Positions 10,835 to 21,576 of a stretch of 64,000 bases of DNA are shown piece by piece. The translations under genes and the position numbers were made by a program. The DNA is taken from assembly GCF_000340215.1 (NCBI RefSeq), contig NW_006921533.1, forward strand, positions 6,043,424 through 6,107,423. The letters run 5' to 3'. The notes beneath the pieces are model-generated. The model had not been told where the DNA came from. It worked only from the letters and a program-made list of their open reading frames with translations, and searched no databases. How positions within the stretch are numbered: the stretch's first letter is position 1; the number at the start of each line of letters is the position of its first letter. The DNA is from Pseudocercospora fijiensis CIRAD86. Its lineage: Eukaryota; Ascomycota; Dothideomycetes; Mycosphaerellales; Mycosphaerellaceae.

Positions 10835-11392
10835 ATGGTTTCCGCAAAGCAGGTCGCCGTCGCCGGTGTCGCAGCCGTGGGCATGGTTCAGTTCTGCCCA
10901 GCTCCATTCCTCGCAGCATTGACAGCAGTCGAGGTGATGACCACCGTGTCCGGTGTCGTCGGCGCCATCGGCGGTCTCGCCGGTGGAGCAGCCGCAGTTG
11001 CCAGCGCTGTTTCGGACGCCAAGGGCAAGAGAAAGCGATCTGAGGGCGAGGTTGACTTCTTCAGCCGCATCAACAAGCGTCAGGAAATGAATGCAGCGGC
11101 CATCGAGTCTTGCCACCAGCAACTTGGATCAGCCACCGTCGGATTTCAATCTCAGGGGACCGGAACTGGCAGTGAGTGACACCTTGACCAATCATCATGC
11201 TTTGCAAGCTGACTTGTTACAGACGTCCTTGTCACCGGAATTCCATCCAGCTGCATGACGCTCCTGACTGTCATTACTGGCAAGTACAACGAGGGCAACC
11301 CAATTCCTATGGGCAGCGATTCTGCTGTATTCCAGAACCTGAGCGACGAGTCTCTCCAGGAGCTTATCGACGCTCTCAGCGCTCACGCTTAG
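10835..11392 (+). CDS. Small two-exon protein with hydrophobic N-terminus and dibasic (Kex2-type) sites; possible secreted effector
   Basis: Exons 10835-11171 and 11223-11392 are joined across a 51-bp GTGAGT..ACAG intron (phase 1), giving 168 residues ending in SDESLQELIDALSAHA. Residues 6-30 are hydrophobic (VAVAGVAAVGMVQFC) and could be a signal peptide or membrane segment. A Gly/Ala-rich segment follows at 38-58, then KGKRKR (63-68) and INKR (79-82), which are candidate Kex2 sites. The stretch after the last site carries only two cysteines (Cys93, Cys123), enough for one disulphide. Without splicing the frame ends at a TGA just after the donor, so the intron is needed to reach the longer C-terminus. 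I do not recognise the family. Effector, antimicrobial or cell-surface peptide are all open; the secretion call is inference. Confidence 0.62.
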
Positions 11393-11844
11393 AGAATTTC
11401 GACCATCGCCAGCATTTCGGGGTAGTTTCATGGGAGCAGGAGTAGATCGGGAGTAGCTTAGATTTCGTAGCACCACAATCGTTATATCCAATTCGAAAAT
11501 TAGCTTCCAGAGTCTTGTTGCTTTCGGCTTTGTGGAAGAATCTGAGCAAAGAATCTTGACGTGACGTTTCACAGAAGGACGCGAAGCTTTCGGCAGGAAG
11601 AACGGTGAAACGAAACCCCTGTTGTCATTGCACCTAGCCGTTGCTGTTACTGTCTCCCTCATTAGCCATAACATTATATCGTACCTTTCTGGGTTCCCCG
11701 TAGCAAGCTCCAACGGATGTCAGCCGGATCTAAGTAGCAGTCGTCCAAGTCCTGCTGGGCTAACACATACTTGAAGTCCAATTCATCTGCATTGCAACAC
11801 TATCTTCAAGCTTCGAATATTACGCCCAAATGTCATTCTCTGCA
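11393..11844. other. Intergenic between convergent genes
   Basis: Lies between the 3' ends of the small two-exon gene and the esterase gene. Nothing recognisable is seen. Confidence 0.5.
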
Positions 11845-14618
11845 TCAAAATATGCCGCATCTGAATACGGGAGCATACGCCAGAATCTCCCAGCAGACTA
11901 TAATCCTTATTAGGCTATGTTTTTGCCACATGAGCGATGTCGATACTTACATGGCAGGGGCGTGCTGACCGGCCCAGTCGCTGTTGATGTTCTGCTGGTT
12001 GGAGAAGCCGTTGAAGAAGAGGATGACGTCGAAAAGACTGGCGATGTGCCGTTGCCCCAAGTCCTGGTCTGATCGTAGAAAAAGTTCATAAACTCCGTAG
12101 ATGCATCGACCTGCTGCGGACTGGTGTTTGCCCAACAGTGGTTGCAAGAATTATCAGTTATGGTGATTTGCGTGATGATACCAGTGTTGTCTGCATTTCC
12201 AAATCCGTATCGAATGTAAGAAGGGCCCGTGGCCATGGTGGTGTTGGTACGGCTGTATCCCTGGCGAGCTGCCCATTCGGTAGCCCAATGTGGAATCTCG
12301 GGAAGCACTCGGTTTCGTCTGAATCCACCATAATAGTTAATGGTGGCATCATTCACTCCATGCACCTCCATGTAGGCGACATTGTTTCTCGAAGGTGAAC
12401 AGATAGCCTGGAATAATTAGCAAACTTCGCTGGGATCAGAATGTCACCCTTACCTGAACAGGTGTGTTGACTGGGTCGACGGTGCGAGGATCTTGAGCCG
12501 AGTTGGTATTATTTGTGTACATGGCAGCAGACATACCAGTGAACACAGATATAGTAGAGCTCATGACTGGGTCGCATGCCAGCACCTGGACAAGACCACC
12601 GCCATTACTGTAGCCCGTGACCCAGATGCGACCAGTGTCAATGCAGAAACTCCCTAGTAGAAAAGCAATCAGAGATCTCACGAAGCTGATGTCGTCCAAG
12701 TTCTTGTACTGAGAGCCTGTTGGGCCGTAGTCGGGATTCGAAATGAAAGCGTTGCCAATACCAGTGACATACACAGCAATTCCAAAAGGATTCCGTGTCC
12801 CGTCATTGAACTTTGAGTCGCTCTGGATCGAATACGCATCTCCTCCAGTACCATGGAAGCCCAGAATAAGCGGGGACGCCCTATTATTGTAATAGTAACG
12901 AGGAATGTGGACAAGATACTGTCTGGTGTAGCCATCGGAGCCGGTGTAGCTGTAGTTAACGCTCGCCCCGTTCGGCACTAAGCCTGGCCAGAGGGCCTGT
13001 CCACAGCCTGTTGATGCATTGGCTGTGCCCGCCAGAGGAGGGATTGCATAGTTGGGATTGGGTGGAATACTTCGGACAATAACACTCAGCCCGCTGTTCG
13101 CCGTAAGAGCAGTGAAGCCCGTCTTCATGTAGCAAGTAGTGCCCTGTAAAGTGGCGGATTGACATCCTGTATATGCGTCACATGCAGCCATACAGCCAGC
13201 AAGGTCTGAGACTGTCTGTTGCGACACGGATGACGGAGAGTTATCAAATCCGCAGTAAACCGTATAGACACTGCCGCAAGGCGAGGTATACTGGGTTTGA
13301 TTGGCGCCGGGGCAAGCAGGGGACGACGGTGAGACTGCGCCAGAAGTGGTGCACACGCCAGTAAAGCCGGATGGGTATGGCCCTGTGGCTGTAGCTGTTG
13401 CAGTCTGCATCTCATCAGTATTGCTCCAAAGCAGCTCTCGTGTTATGCACTGTTCATGAAGATCGTGTCCACGATGAATTGACATGTATACTCACCGGAG
13501 TGGAAGCAGCGCCTGATGTAGCTGCAGAGGTAACCTACATTTAGTTAGCAATGGCAATCAACAGGAAATGTGATGAATAGCCTACCGTTGCAGAAATTGA
13601 AGCTGGCGTTGAAGAACTCTGTTGAAATTAGCACTGCTAACTGCTTGGCTGTCTCGACGAAGTCGACCCACAGACGAGGTTGATGTTAGTGTCGTAGACC
13701 TGACTGTAATTCGGGTCGCGAAGTCTTCGGTGGCGAAGAAGGTAATGCTCTCCTGAGGTACGTCCGCGTAGTCCTTCATGTAGCACACACCACCATTTCC
13801 ACCGGTTATACCTGACGGCTCTGCATTGTCATAGCTGAATTCGAAGCTGGTGCACTCCTCCTCGGCATTGCAGATGGCAAAACAGGAAGCCATATCGGCC
13901 GCATTGACTTGACCTATTGTGACGGCGCCGTTTGCGTTTCTTTGGCAATAGATCTGTTTGTCAGTCAATTAGAGCTCGAGATTTTGTCGTTCAAGTGACG
14001 ACGCACAGCCCAGAGATTGCCCGCGGAATCTTGCCAAGTAGAGCCATTGTAGTATGGGCAAGGCTGTTGCGCAGAAGCTCTTATCATGTGAGCACCGCCA
14101 TAGAATGATCCCCATTGATTGTTGGGTGTCGTGCCAGCGTCCAAAACATAGTTTGAGAGCTCTCGGTTCTGGTAGTAGCAAAGGCCGGAGCCACTTGTGG
14201 CACCTGTAGACTGTCAGAATCACGACGTCCTTGAGCATCATCGCGTTTTCTTACTGTTTACCGATCCGACAAAGTAGAAGCCTACGCAACCGGGACGTTT
14301 GTCACAGCCTCGAAAGCAAGCCGAGACTCCTCGTCCGTTCGTGCCACCATTGTTATTGTAGTATGTCTTCCTGTTTCGCTGGCCGCAATTCATCTGCCAT
14401 AGAGCGCCGAAGCTATCTGTGAATGTTCCGTTGGCATCTCCGTTGTTGAACGGGGTCAGACCTGCAGTACACGTCGGAGCGAAGGTCCACGCTTGCGTAG
14501 CTGTTGGTTGGAAGAGGTCTGCATTTGGCGACTGCTGTGCGATTGCGGGCTGTGTTAGCACTTGAAAAAGCAAGATACCGATGATATTGGCAGATATGGA
14601 CGGAAACCCCATGGCCAT
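11845..14618 (-). CDS. Modular secreted esterase: Cys-rich PAN/apple-like repeats plus feruloyl-esterase/PHB-depolymerase-like hydrolase
   Basis: I read eight exons: 14618-14262, 14210-14007, 13953-13672, 13618-13586, 13534-13496, 13404-12454, 12407-11951 and 11897-11845. All junctions are in phase, giving 791 residues. A signal peptide (ANIIGILLFQVLTQPAIAQQ) opens the protein. Three Cys-rich PAN/apple-like units follow in exon 1, exons 2-3 and the start of exon 6 (motifs ACFRGCDKRPGCVGF, SCFAICNAEEECTSFEF, GCMAACDAYTGCQSATL), separated by a Ser/Thr/Ala linker built partly by the 33- and 39-bp exons. The catalytic part resembles CE1 feruloyl esterases and LpqC-type depolymerases: FHGTGG, nucleophile Ser571 in GYSNGG, Asp642 in HGVND, and candidate His712 in CNHCW. 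It probably removes ester groups from plant cell wall polymers outside the cell. The last short exon is the least certain. Confidence 0.78.
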
Positions 14619-15691
14619 TGGACTCTCGGTGTGAGCGCGCGAATCAAGATGTACGAGAGTTAGGAGATAGAATGAGAATGCTGGAACGGACGTCTCTGGC
14701 GAGAATGTGGGTCGCCTAAGCAGTGACCTCCATGAGAGCGCCACAGCAATGCTGGCCTGTAGTCCTGGCCCTGTGCTGGCCGGCTCTTTATCGATTCACC
14801 TCTCTGGCTAATAATAACGGTAGAGGACTGTGTTGACTGTCTGCCCACCGAGCTGGAGAGCTCCTGTCCTACCCCCCTTTTGCATCGAGATTGATGTCCA
14901 AGGCATGCAGTTCTTGGGTTGCCGTCGGTAAGTGTGCATTCCTCTCAAGGCGCGGCACGTGTGACCGCACAAGCTTTGGAATTTGTGTTCTCCCTCCACA
15001 ACTGTCCATTGGGAACGGTGTTTTCCAATTCAGCCACGAGGCTAGTCTTGTGAATGTTGGGTCTCTCGAATCTCGATGCTAAGCTAAATGGAGCGCTTGA
15101 CTTGGGTTGGAGTTTTCTACGCTGTAATCGCTATCGCTCGCGGAATGCATCTTCGATGTGCTTCTGGTTTGAATCAACGATGATCAACGCGATTGTGGTC
15201 TGAGACTGGTTTGTTGGGAGGATTGTGGTGGATGCCAGTAGAGTCGTGAAGCTGCAGCGTCGACCATCAGACCAAGCGGGCTTGGCGCCAAGGCCTGCAT
15301 GCTCGCACTGCCAGCGGTTCCTCGATAACAGACAGGCTGACTCAGAAATGAGCACTAACCGTCTACGGTCCTATAGAGTACACGTCCGGACTTCACGGCT
15401 CTACTGTTCACATCACAGGGTTATCATCGACACACTCTGCTATGAGCACGAATCACGCAGAATGCGCGCCATCTCGTTCAGATGATGCAGCCGAAACGCA
15501 GGGAAAATATGTGAAGAACCGCATCACGATCGCCATGCTAGCAAACACAGCAAGGCCCTCACTCTGGGCATATGCTGAATCAAAAGACTCAACCGGCGAG
15601 AACAAAGGGTAGCAATCAAGCCGTGGCATACTGAGTCGGTGATAATGTGGCTTATTTCTGCCTATGAACGCTCAAGCATTTCAAGCCGACG
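14619..15691. other. Intergenic, divergent promoter region, no gene recognised
   Basis: The spacer between the esterase (minus) and the ZZ-finger gene (plus). Only short unconserved frames are present on either strand. Confidence 0.5.
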
Positions 15692-16306
15692 ATGTCGAGC
15701 AGGGCATCTCAGCTGCGGACAGAAAAGCCCGGATTCTCCTACACCACTCTCTCCGCACATGGAGTATTCAGCGCCAACGATCGAGACTACCTCAAGCTGT
15801 TCCACAACGGGATCGTGTGCGATGGCAAGCGCTGTCGCACGAGCAAACCCCATATAGCAGGTCCAAGATACACGTGTTCTGAATGCGAAGACTTCGATCT
15901 GTGCCTCTCCTGCGCTCGGGACAAGGGAAATGGCCATAATGCTTCACATGAGTTCTTCAGGTGTGTGGTTCCTCCAAAAATTGCGGATCCCATCGTAGCA
16001 GAGCGGAAATCTCGAGATAGTGATCCAGCGTCTATCATTCAAAAGGGCGACCGGTGTGTCGACACGAAGACTGGCGAGCGCAAGGAAGCTGGGGAATTGC
16101 TTGAAGATATGATCTCAGCTCGCGATGGAAGCCATCAGGAAACTACTCATGAAGTACAGAGCAACCTACCGGAAGAAGCAGACCGGAGACAGCAGCGATT
16201 GGCATTCGACGAGACGAAAAACCTGGACATCAAGCACGATCACAACAGTCAAGCCGCAAGCCAAAGGCAAGGCGAGGAAAAGCATAGAAAGTGCCTTGTC
16301 GATTGA
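15692..16306 (+). CDS. ZZ-type zinc finger protein
   Basis: A 204-residue frame. Residues 39-90 form a ZZ domain: Cys43-x4-Cys48, Cys62-x2-Cys65, Cys71-x2-Cys74, then the pair His82/His86 (GHNASHEFF). The core YTCSECEDFDLCLSCARDKG is typical of ZZ fingers, which bind two zinc ions and recognise N-terminal residues, histone tails or SUMO. The rest (about 100-204) is charged, Gln/Glu/Lys/Arg-rich and probably disordered. The frame carries no other domain, so this may be a short stand-alone ZZ protein or the terminal exon of a larger one; I found no convincing upstream exon. Its partner and role are unknown. Confidence 0.78.
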   Translation: MSSRASQLRTEKPGFSYTTLSAHGVFSANDRDYLKLFHNGIVCDGKRCRTSKPHIAGPRYTCSECEDFDLCLSCARDKGNGHNASHEFFRCVVPPKIADPIVAERKSRDSDPASIIQKGDRCVDTKTGERKEAGELLEDMISARDGSHQETTHEVQSNLPEEADRRQQRLAFDETKNLDIKHDHNSQAASQRQGEEKHRKCLVD

Positions 16307-16401
16307 AACCGAACATAGCTGCTAAGGCGAATGGTAACACGGAGTAAGTTGTCCATCGGACAGAGACGATAAATCAGAGCGTCGCAACGCCATCGATAAA
16401 C

Positions 16402-17007
16402 CTAGACAAAAATCTTAATAGCCTCTTCAAAGTCCCCATCAATCATCTTCATCACTTCCTCGCCACCAGGCCGCTCACTCTCCGGCGCCTTGGCCACCAA
16501 CGCTTTCCCAAGCTCATTCGTCAACTTCCTCAAATCCCCCATATCGCCAGACACAGTACTCTGCAAACCCGCCGCCGCCAACTTCTCCTTCTTCTCCTTG
16601 AGGCTCGCCATGCAAGCCGCGATATTCGGCTCCAAGATATCTCGAACGTAAGCCGTGATATTCCTGGCCTCTTCCTCGCTCACAACTTCGCTGGCATTGG
16701 CGTCGCAAATGGTATTCTTAATGTCTCGTCCGAGTTTGGCTTCGTCGCTGGAGATGCTTGCTGCTGCCAGGAGACCTCCTGAGTAGGCTTTCAGAGTGGC
16801 CGTGAGTTTTTGGACCGAGGCATTGATGGTTTCGAGATTGTGTTGTGATGAGGCTGCATCGCGGGGCGTGAGTGCTGCTTTGGCGGAAGCTGCGAGCTGG
16901 CTGAACTTGGAGAGTCTCAACATCGTGGCTTGAAGTACGACTTGGAGCGTCTGGTTCGCTTTCTCTTTGGCTTCTGTTTCTGCCTGTATATCGTACCGCA
17001 GATCCAT
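16402..17007 (-). CDS. HsbA-like (hydrophobic surface binding protein A) protein, 5' end uncertain
   Basis: A 201-residue open frame, almost wholly helical and low in aromatics. It follows the HsbA/cell wall mannoprotein-1 pattern: an Ile/Leu/Ala heptad N-half, then LKAYSGGLLAAASIS, ARNITAYVRDILEPNIAACM, the lysine-rich turn SLKEKKEKLAAAGLQS, and a C-terminal helix ending in FEEAIKIF. HsbA proteins of Aspergillus are secreted, bind hydrophobic surfaces and recruit cutinase-type enzymes. The ATG at 17007 gives no signal peptide. An upstream segment (about 17055-17125, reading IGGVLVFHCLTA) could join in frame through a GTAGGT donor near 17055, which would supply a hydrophobic leader, but I cannot find its start codon. 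The family call is moderate. Confidence 0.6.
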   Translation of the reverse strand: MDLRYDIQAETEAKEKANQTLQVVLQATMLRLSKFSQLAASAKAALTPRDAASSQHNLETINASVQKLTATLKAYSGGLLAAASISSDEAKLGRDIKNTICDANASEVVSEEEARNITAYVRDILEPNIAACMASLKEKKEKLAAAGLQSTVSGDMGDLRKLTNELGKALVAKAPESERPGGEEVMKMIDGDFEEAIKIFV

Positions 17008-17499
17008 GCCAACCTCCGAGGCATTGTGAGTAGCTAGCTACTGAAGTGACCGAAATATCACCAAGCGAACCTACCAATCTCCGGGGTTTGATGCAGTCTA
17101 GTGGCACAGCTGTCAGGCAGTGAAATACCAGAACGCCTCCTATTGCGAGCTGGACATCGAGCTGGGGCCGAGGCTTCGCGAGCCATTGGAAGTGTCACAT
17201 GGAAGATCTGGAGTTGTGGCATGCGTGCGTGCGACACAGATATTATCACGGTGCCTAGGTCCACATAAGATGTCTAGAAGGGCTGTGTACAAGGCTCCAG
17301 AATCCTCGTCATGATCGTTGGTGGTGTGTGAGTAGAAGTGTAAGCGTCATCGTTGGTCGTTGGAAGTCGCAGGCATTTTCTCGGCCGAGTGATCGGCATC
17401 ACCTTCTCCATCCACCTCGTCAACACTCCAATAATCTGTACTGCGCCATACCCAGTACTCTCTACATCACGAGTCAGCGGACAATTCCAACCTTGAGAC
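17008..17499. other. Upstream region of the HsbA-like gene and left flank of the hAT insertion
   Basis: Normal-composition DNA up to the transposon. On the minus strand a frame is open from inside the transposon (17558) down to 17274. Its part outside the element includes GYGAVQIIGVLTRWMEKVM, which looks faintly protein-like but has no family match I know. Confidence 0.4.
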
Positions 17500-17507
17500 G
17501 CGATCAG
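17500..17507. repeat. Target-site duplication, left copy (hAT)
   Basis: GCGATCAG lies immediately before the left terminal repeat. The right copy at 20524-20531 reads GCGATTAG. Eight-base duplications are the hallmark of hAT insertion, and the single C-to-T difference is the type of change RIP makes. Confidence 0.85.
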
Positions 17508-20500
17508 TAGGGGTGCTGTTAGTAACCACTTGTCGGTGGAAAGCAACGTTAGTAACAAAACAACGTTAATAACCAGTTAGTATCAATATTCATGCCTTAG
17601 GTGTCTATATAGACCTCACCTCTTTATAGTATAGAATAGACTAAGCCTATAGCAATAGCATAGTGCCTTCGTAACTATCTCGGTACTAATGTCCTTTATA
17701 GATCCGTCTCTTCCGACTTAGCTAAGCTCAATTTAGTATAGATTAGTATAGAGATTGCTTATATAGCTCTTCCGAGTAGTAGTTGCTTAGGCGACTACTT
17801 AGCAGAGGGTTACCTAGCAACTATACTACTAGGGTTAGTAGAATAGTAGGTTTACTAATATTGTCTAAATAGCCTAAAACTAGATAGTTCGAGAGGTATT
17901 ATTAAGAGAGAATTGCCTACTGTTTTTCTACCTGTTTCGACTACCTAATCCTCCGATTTTCGCATTTCTAGCAATTCTACGAATCTTATAATTCCGACTT
18001 TTTTAAAATGCCTCGTTTAAAGGACCTAGTTAACCTTAACTTCTCCTAAGTCGATACCGCTAATATAGGCAAATTTGTAAGGTATATCTAGTACGATAGC
18101 GGGAAAGGAACGATAGTAGAAGGAAGCCTATTACGGAAGAAGGCGCACCTAGCGAAATGTTAGAAGTATTTAGACTATAAGAGGGCTTACTATTCTAACG
18201 ATAAAGAGGCGCCGCCGCGCAAGCAACGTACGCTGCTATTTAGTGTCGCTAAGTCTAAGAAGGTACGTAATTTAGCTATTACGAGGGCGATATTATATAG
18301 CGGAAGGCTATTTAATCTCGTAGACGCGAGATTCTATCCTAAATAGCGCGAGGCCTTCTATACCTTCGATACTAATTATAACCCTCTAAGTCGCGATAAG
18401 GTAGTAGATTGTATCGATACGGTGCGAGCAGAGGTCGAGAAGGACGTTAAGGCGGTGTTTAATGCGCTTTGAGACCTTAACTTTAGCGCTAATAAGAGTA
18501 AGAGCCGCGGTAGTACTCGTTTCTACAACCTGTTAGCTAATATAGTGTCTAGCTCGTTCTTCTATAACCTACTAGACATAAAGAACTCTAACGCTAACGC
18601 TATTACCCTCGCGCGGTAGGTAACTAAGCAGGTAGCGCCCTTTATTAATAGTAACCTTAAACGATAGAATAGCCTATAAACCGATACCTACGCGATAATA
18701 AGATTACTCTAGGACCGACTCGCCGAGAATCTACTTACTAAGCATATAATTTGCGTCTTCTACGACTCGTATAGTATATAGCTATATATTAGCGACTAGG
18801 GTAACTATTAGAAGGACTCGTACCTGCCGTTCTATAGCGACACGCTCCGAGAGGCTTTATACGTACTTGCCTTATTTAAGAGGTCGAAGAAGGCTTAGAA
18901 TATCCTAAAGGCCTTTACTAAGGACAACGAGGCTATTTTAAGGGCATTTGCTATCGCCTGTCTTACTCGCTAGAGGTTATACTATGCTATAATACATAGC
19001 CTGTTTATAGTAATAACAACCCTTTAAGACTGCTCGAGGGTTATAGCTTATAGGCTATTCTAAGGCTCGAATAGTCGCCTCGCAAAGGGCGCCTCTACTG
19101 CCTTTAAGACTATTAACTCGCCTCTATTCTAGAGCCGCCTATAGAGCCTTTATACACTCCTTTAGCTAATTAACGAAGTACGGCTAGTTAGTAAGAGCGA
19201 CACCTCTAAGGTTAGCGATATAGTGCCTCGCTAGTAGCAACTGCGTTGCTCGATTAAGTAGGCGCGCCTGCCTTATTAGAAGGACCTATTATCGCTCTTC
19301 GACCTCCGGTTTATTAAGTAAACACAACCCGTCTACTAGGTAGCGTACTCGTTATATATTAACAATCTATTAGTTTCTCGAGAATTTAGTAACCGCGAAG
19401 AAGAATGCTGCATTGCCTTCTTTAAGCGCTATTTTGCCTACGAAGACTACGATCCTTCTATATTCGAGCGCTATCTACGATTTAACGACGAATTTATCGA
19501 ATTCCGAGACTCTACGTAACGCTTCTTCGCTATTAGCAACTACTACGAGCTTAGTCGGCACCGAGAGCGCGGCAATATTACTGCTTATTAGGACTTCCTT
19601 ACTCGTAAAGCGCCTCTTATAGCGGAAGTCGCCCTCCGCCTATATAGAACACCTACTAACTTAGTGCCTTCCGAGCGAGCCTTTAGCGCTATAAATTTTA
19701 TATAGAACGACTATCGCTCGAAGCTATCTGCTACGCGCACCGACGACTATACCTATATCTATATAAATAGCCGCGCCTTACGTAGGCGACTAGTAGAAGA
19801 GATAGTAAGACGGTAACGATAAGCTAAGTTACGAGAGATATAGTAGCGACAGTTAGTAACTAAGAAAGAGATTAGGAAGGCGGAATTAGACGCATTGCTT
19901 GCCTTTAAAGAAGCTATAATAAATAACTACTGCTTGCTACTAAGCGACCCTCGCTATCTCTATATACCTAACCTTAAACAGCTATTTAATCTATATAGTC
20001 TATCTTACTACTAAGAAGATAACGACTTCGAAGACGAGCCTATTAATTATAAAGCGCTCTTCGAGGCGATAACGAGCAGTTAACTACTATAGTACTTACT
20101 ATTCTTTAAGCTAGTTAATAGCTAGGCTTCTACTAAATACGACCCTCTAGTTAGCTATACGCTATTTAGTTAGTCGCTCTTATAAGACAATAATACTAAT
20201 AACAGCTAGCAATAGCTAGAGATATATAGTAACTATACTAGTACGGAAGCGCTTAAACAACAAGCGCTCTAACAACGGCCGCATTATTAAGCTTAAGAAG
20301 TAGTCTATTCTATAGTAAGAAGTGGTCTATATAGTAGTCTTAATCTATAGCAAGAAGTAGTCTTATTCTATAGCTATATTACCTTTAATATAGTATTACC
20401 TTCTACCTCTAGTTAGCCCTAGTTAGCCTTATATTACTAATAACTTAGTAGACAAGAGCAACGTTATTAATATAGTTAGCAACGTTAGTAACGTTGCTAA

Positions 20501-20523
20501 CAATTAATAACCTAGCACCTCTA
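17508..20523 (+). mobile_element. hAT-superfamily DNA transposon, RIP-inactivated
   Basis: A 3.0-kb element bounded by short imperfect terminal inverted repeats: TAGGGGTGCT on the left, and AGCACCTCTA on the right, which is TAGAGGTGCT when reversed. It is flanked by an 8-bp duplication. Subterminal GTTAGTAAC/GTTAGCAAC motifs recur at both ends. It encodes one broken transposase on the plus strand. Composition is rich in TpA, with CpG retained and stops at former Gln/Trp codons, unlike the flanking genes. It is probably non-autonomous now. Confidence 0.9.
18008..20280 (+). pseudogene. hAT transposase remnant with many stops
   Basis: Reading from the ATG at 18008 (MPRLKDLVNLNFS) and treating in-frame TAG/TAA as former Gln/Trp codons, one frame stays coherent for about 2.2 kb. 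The diagnostic hAT C-terminal dimerisation block is seen near 19665-19790: PSERAFSAINFI, then an aromatic-Asn-Asp segment, then YIYINSRALRRRLVEEIVRR. The N-terminal Lys-rich part is where a BED zinc finger normally sits. The frame continues about 450 bp beyond the dimerisation region with a Gln-rich tail. Dozens of premature stops make it non-functional. Confidence 0.88.
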
Positions 20524-20531
20524 GCGATTAG
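20524..20531. repeat. Target-site duplication, right copy (hAT)
   Basis: GCGATTAG directly follows the right terminal repeat and pairs with GCGATCAG at 17500-17507, differing by one C-to-T transition. Confidence 0.85.
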
Positions 20532-21576
20532 AAGGGAGGCATATTTAATACCGCACGACTAGCGTTCCTAAACCGGATATTTGTTTATAGTTTGTTTACT
20601 TCTCGGTATATATATATATATCTTCCGGTCGCGTTCTTTCTCCCTTCTATATTAACCTCGCTATCGTAAGTACCGTCCCTCCCTCTATCTACCGCTAATT
20701 TTAACGCGTAGGACGATATATATCGTAGACGCGGTATATATATCTCGCGTAGGGGTCCCTTTCCGGCATTTTAGCCGGGAAATTTGACCTCGCTGTCGCC
20801 CCCCCCCTCTTCGGAATCCCGCTCCGCCCCGGGGCAAAGAATAGTAGGGGCCCCCGCTAGCCGAGACCGTCGGACGGCGGGGTCCCTCCGTAGGGAGGTA
20901 CGACCGTAGGAAGGGGGGACCCGTCCGTAAGGTATGCTCGAGGCGCAGGGGTGCTATTCTGCGCGAGACACTGCCCCTTCCGCCGGAGGCCATTAGCATC
21001 TTTGTTTTCAAAAACGTCGCGAATGTGTGTCAAAAGTGACGTATATGTCGTAAATCCTGTAGCAGGTTGCCCTCGCAACGAGCGTGGGGGTCAAATGTCT
21101 GTGCATGCGGTATTAAATTTGGGCCCATCAGGAGTCTTCCTTGGTCCCTGCACAATCGTAAAATATACTATCAACACCATGTATGCTACAATCACGATAC
21201 GCTACGACGCACGACCGTCTCTTGCACCCAACCCGTCCGTCATCAATCGATCAACTTTTCGCCGCTCAACGCCAAATGCCAATGTCCTGTGTTTCCCAGC
21301 CTGTCACCACTATCCCTGTCACGAGTCGCAAAATACCGCTAGGGTTTCGTTCGCTCAACAGGCGAAGCTTACTCGTGCCAAGTTGGTTCTTCATATTGGG
21401 GAAATGATTCGATTTCGCGAGCATCGTAAGAGCGCCTTAGGCGTCATCAGTACCACCAGCGTCAATGTCGGGGCAACACGATTCGGTGCGGCTGGTACAC
21501 GCTGACTGCGGACTGGTACGTCTAGTCCATATTTTCTGCTTCGACTCTGAGGGCGATTTTTGGGGTGGAGAATGGC
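20532..21576. other. Composition-skewed spacer: TA-rich then GC-rich block, then the 3' flank of the membrane-protein gene
   Basis: The first 250 bp are TpA-rich, with a (TA)n run near 20608-20622. Then 20790-20950 is G/C-rich, with a run of nine C near 20800 and many CpGs. From about 20960 the composition is ordinary. No gene is recognised. The skew may be RIP leaking out of the transposon or an old, unidentified repeat. Confidence 0.4.

Noticed and set aside
12660..12690. A possible 28-bp GTGAGA..CTAG intron inside the esterase catalytic exon
   Set aside because: Too short for a fungal intron, and the unspliced reading gives a continuous domain with the expected FCIDTGRI segment.
20685..21011. 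A 108-codon minus-strand frame in the GC-rich block
   Set aside because: Arg/Gly/Pro-rich low-complexity translation produced by base composition; no motif.
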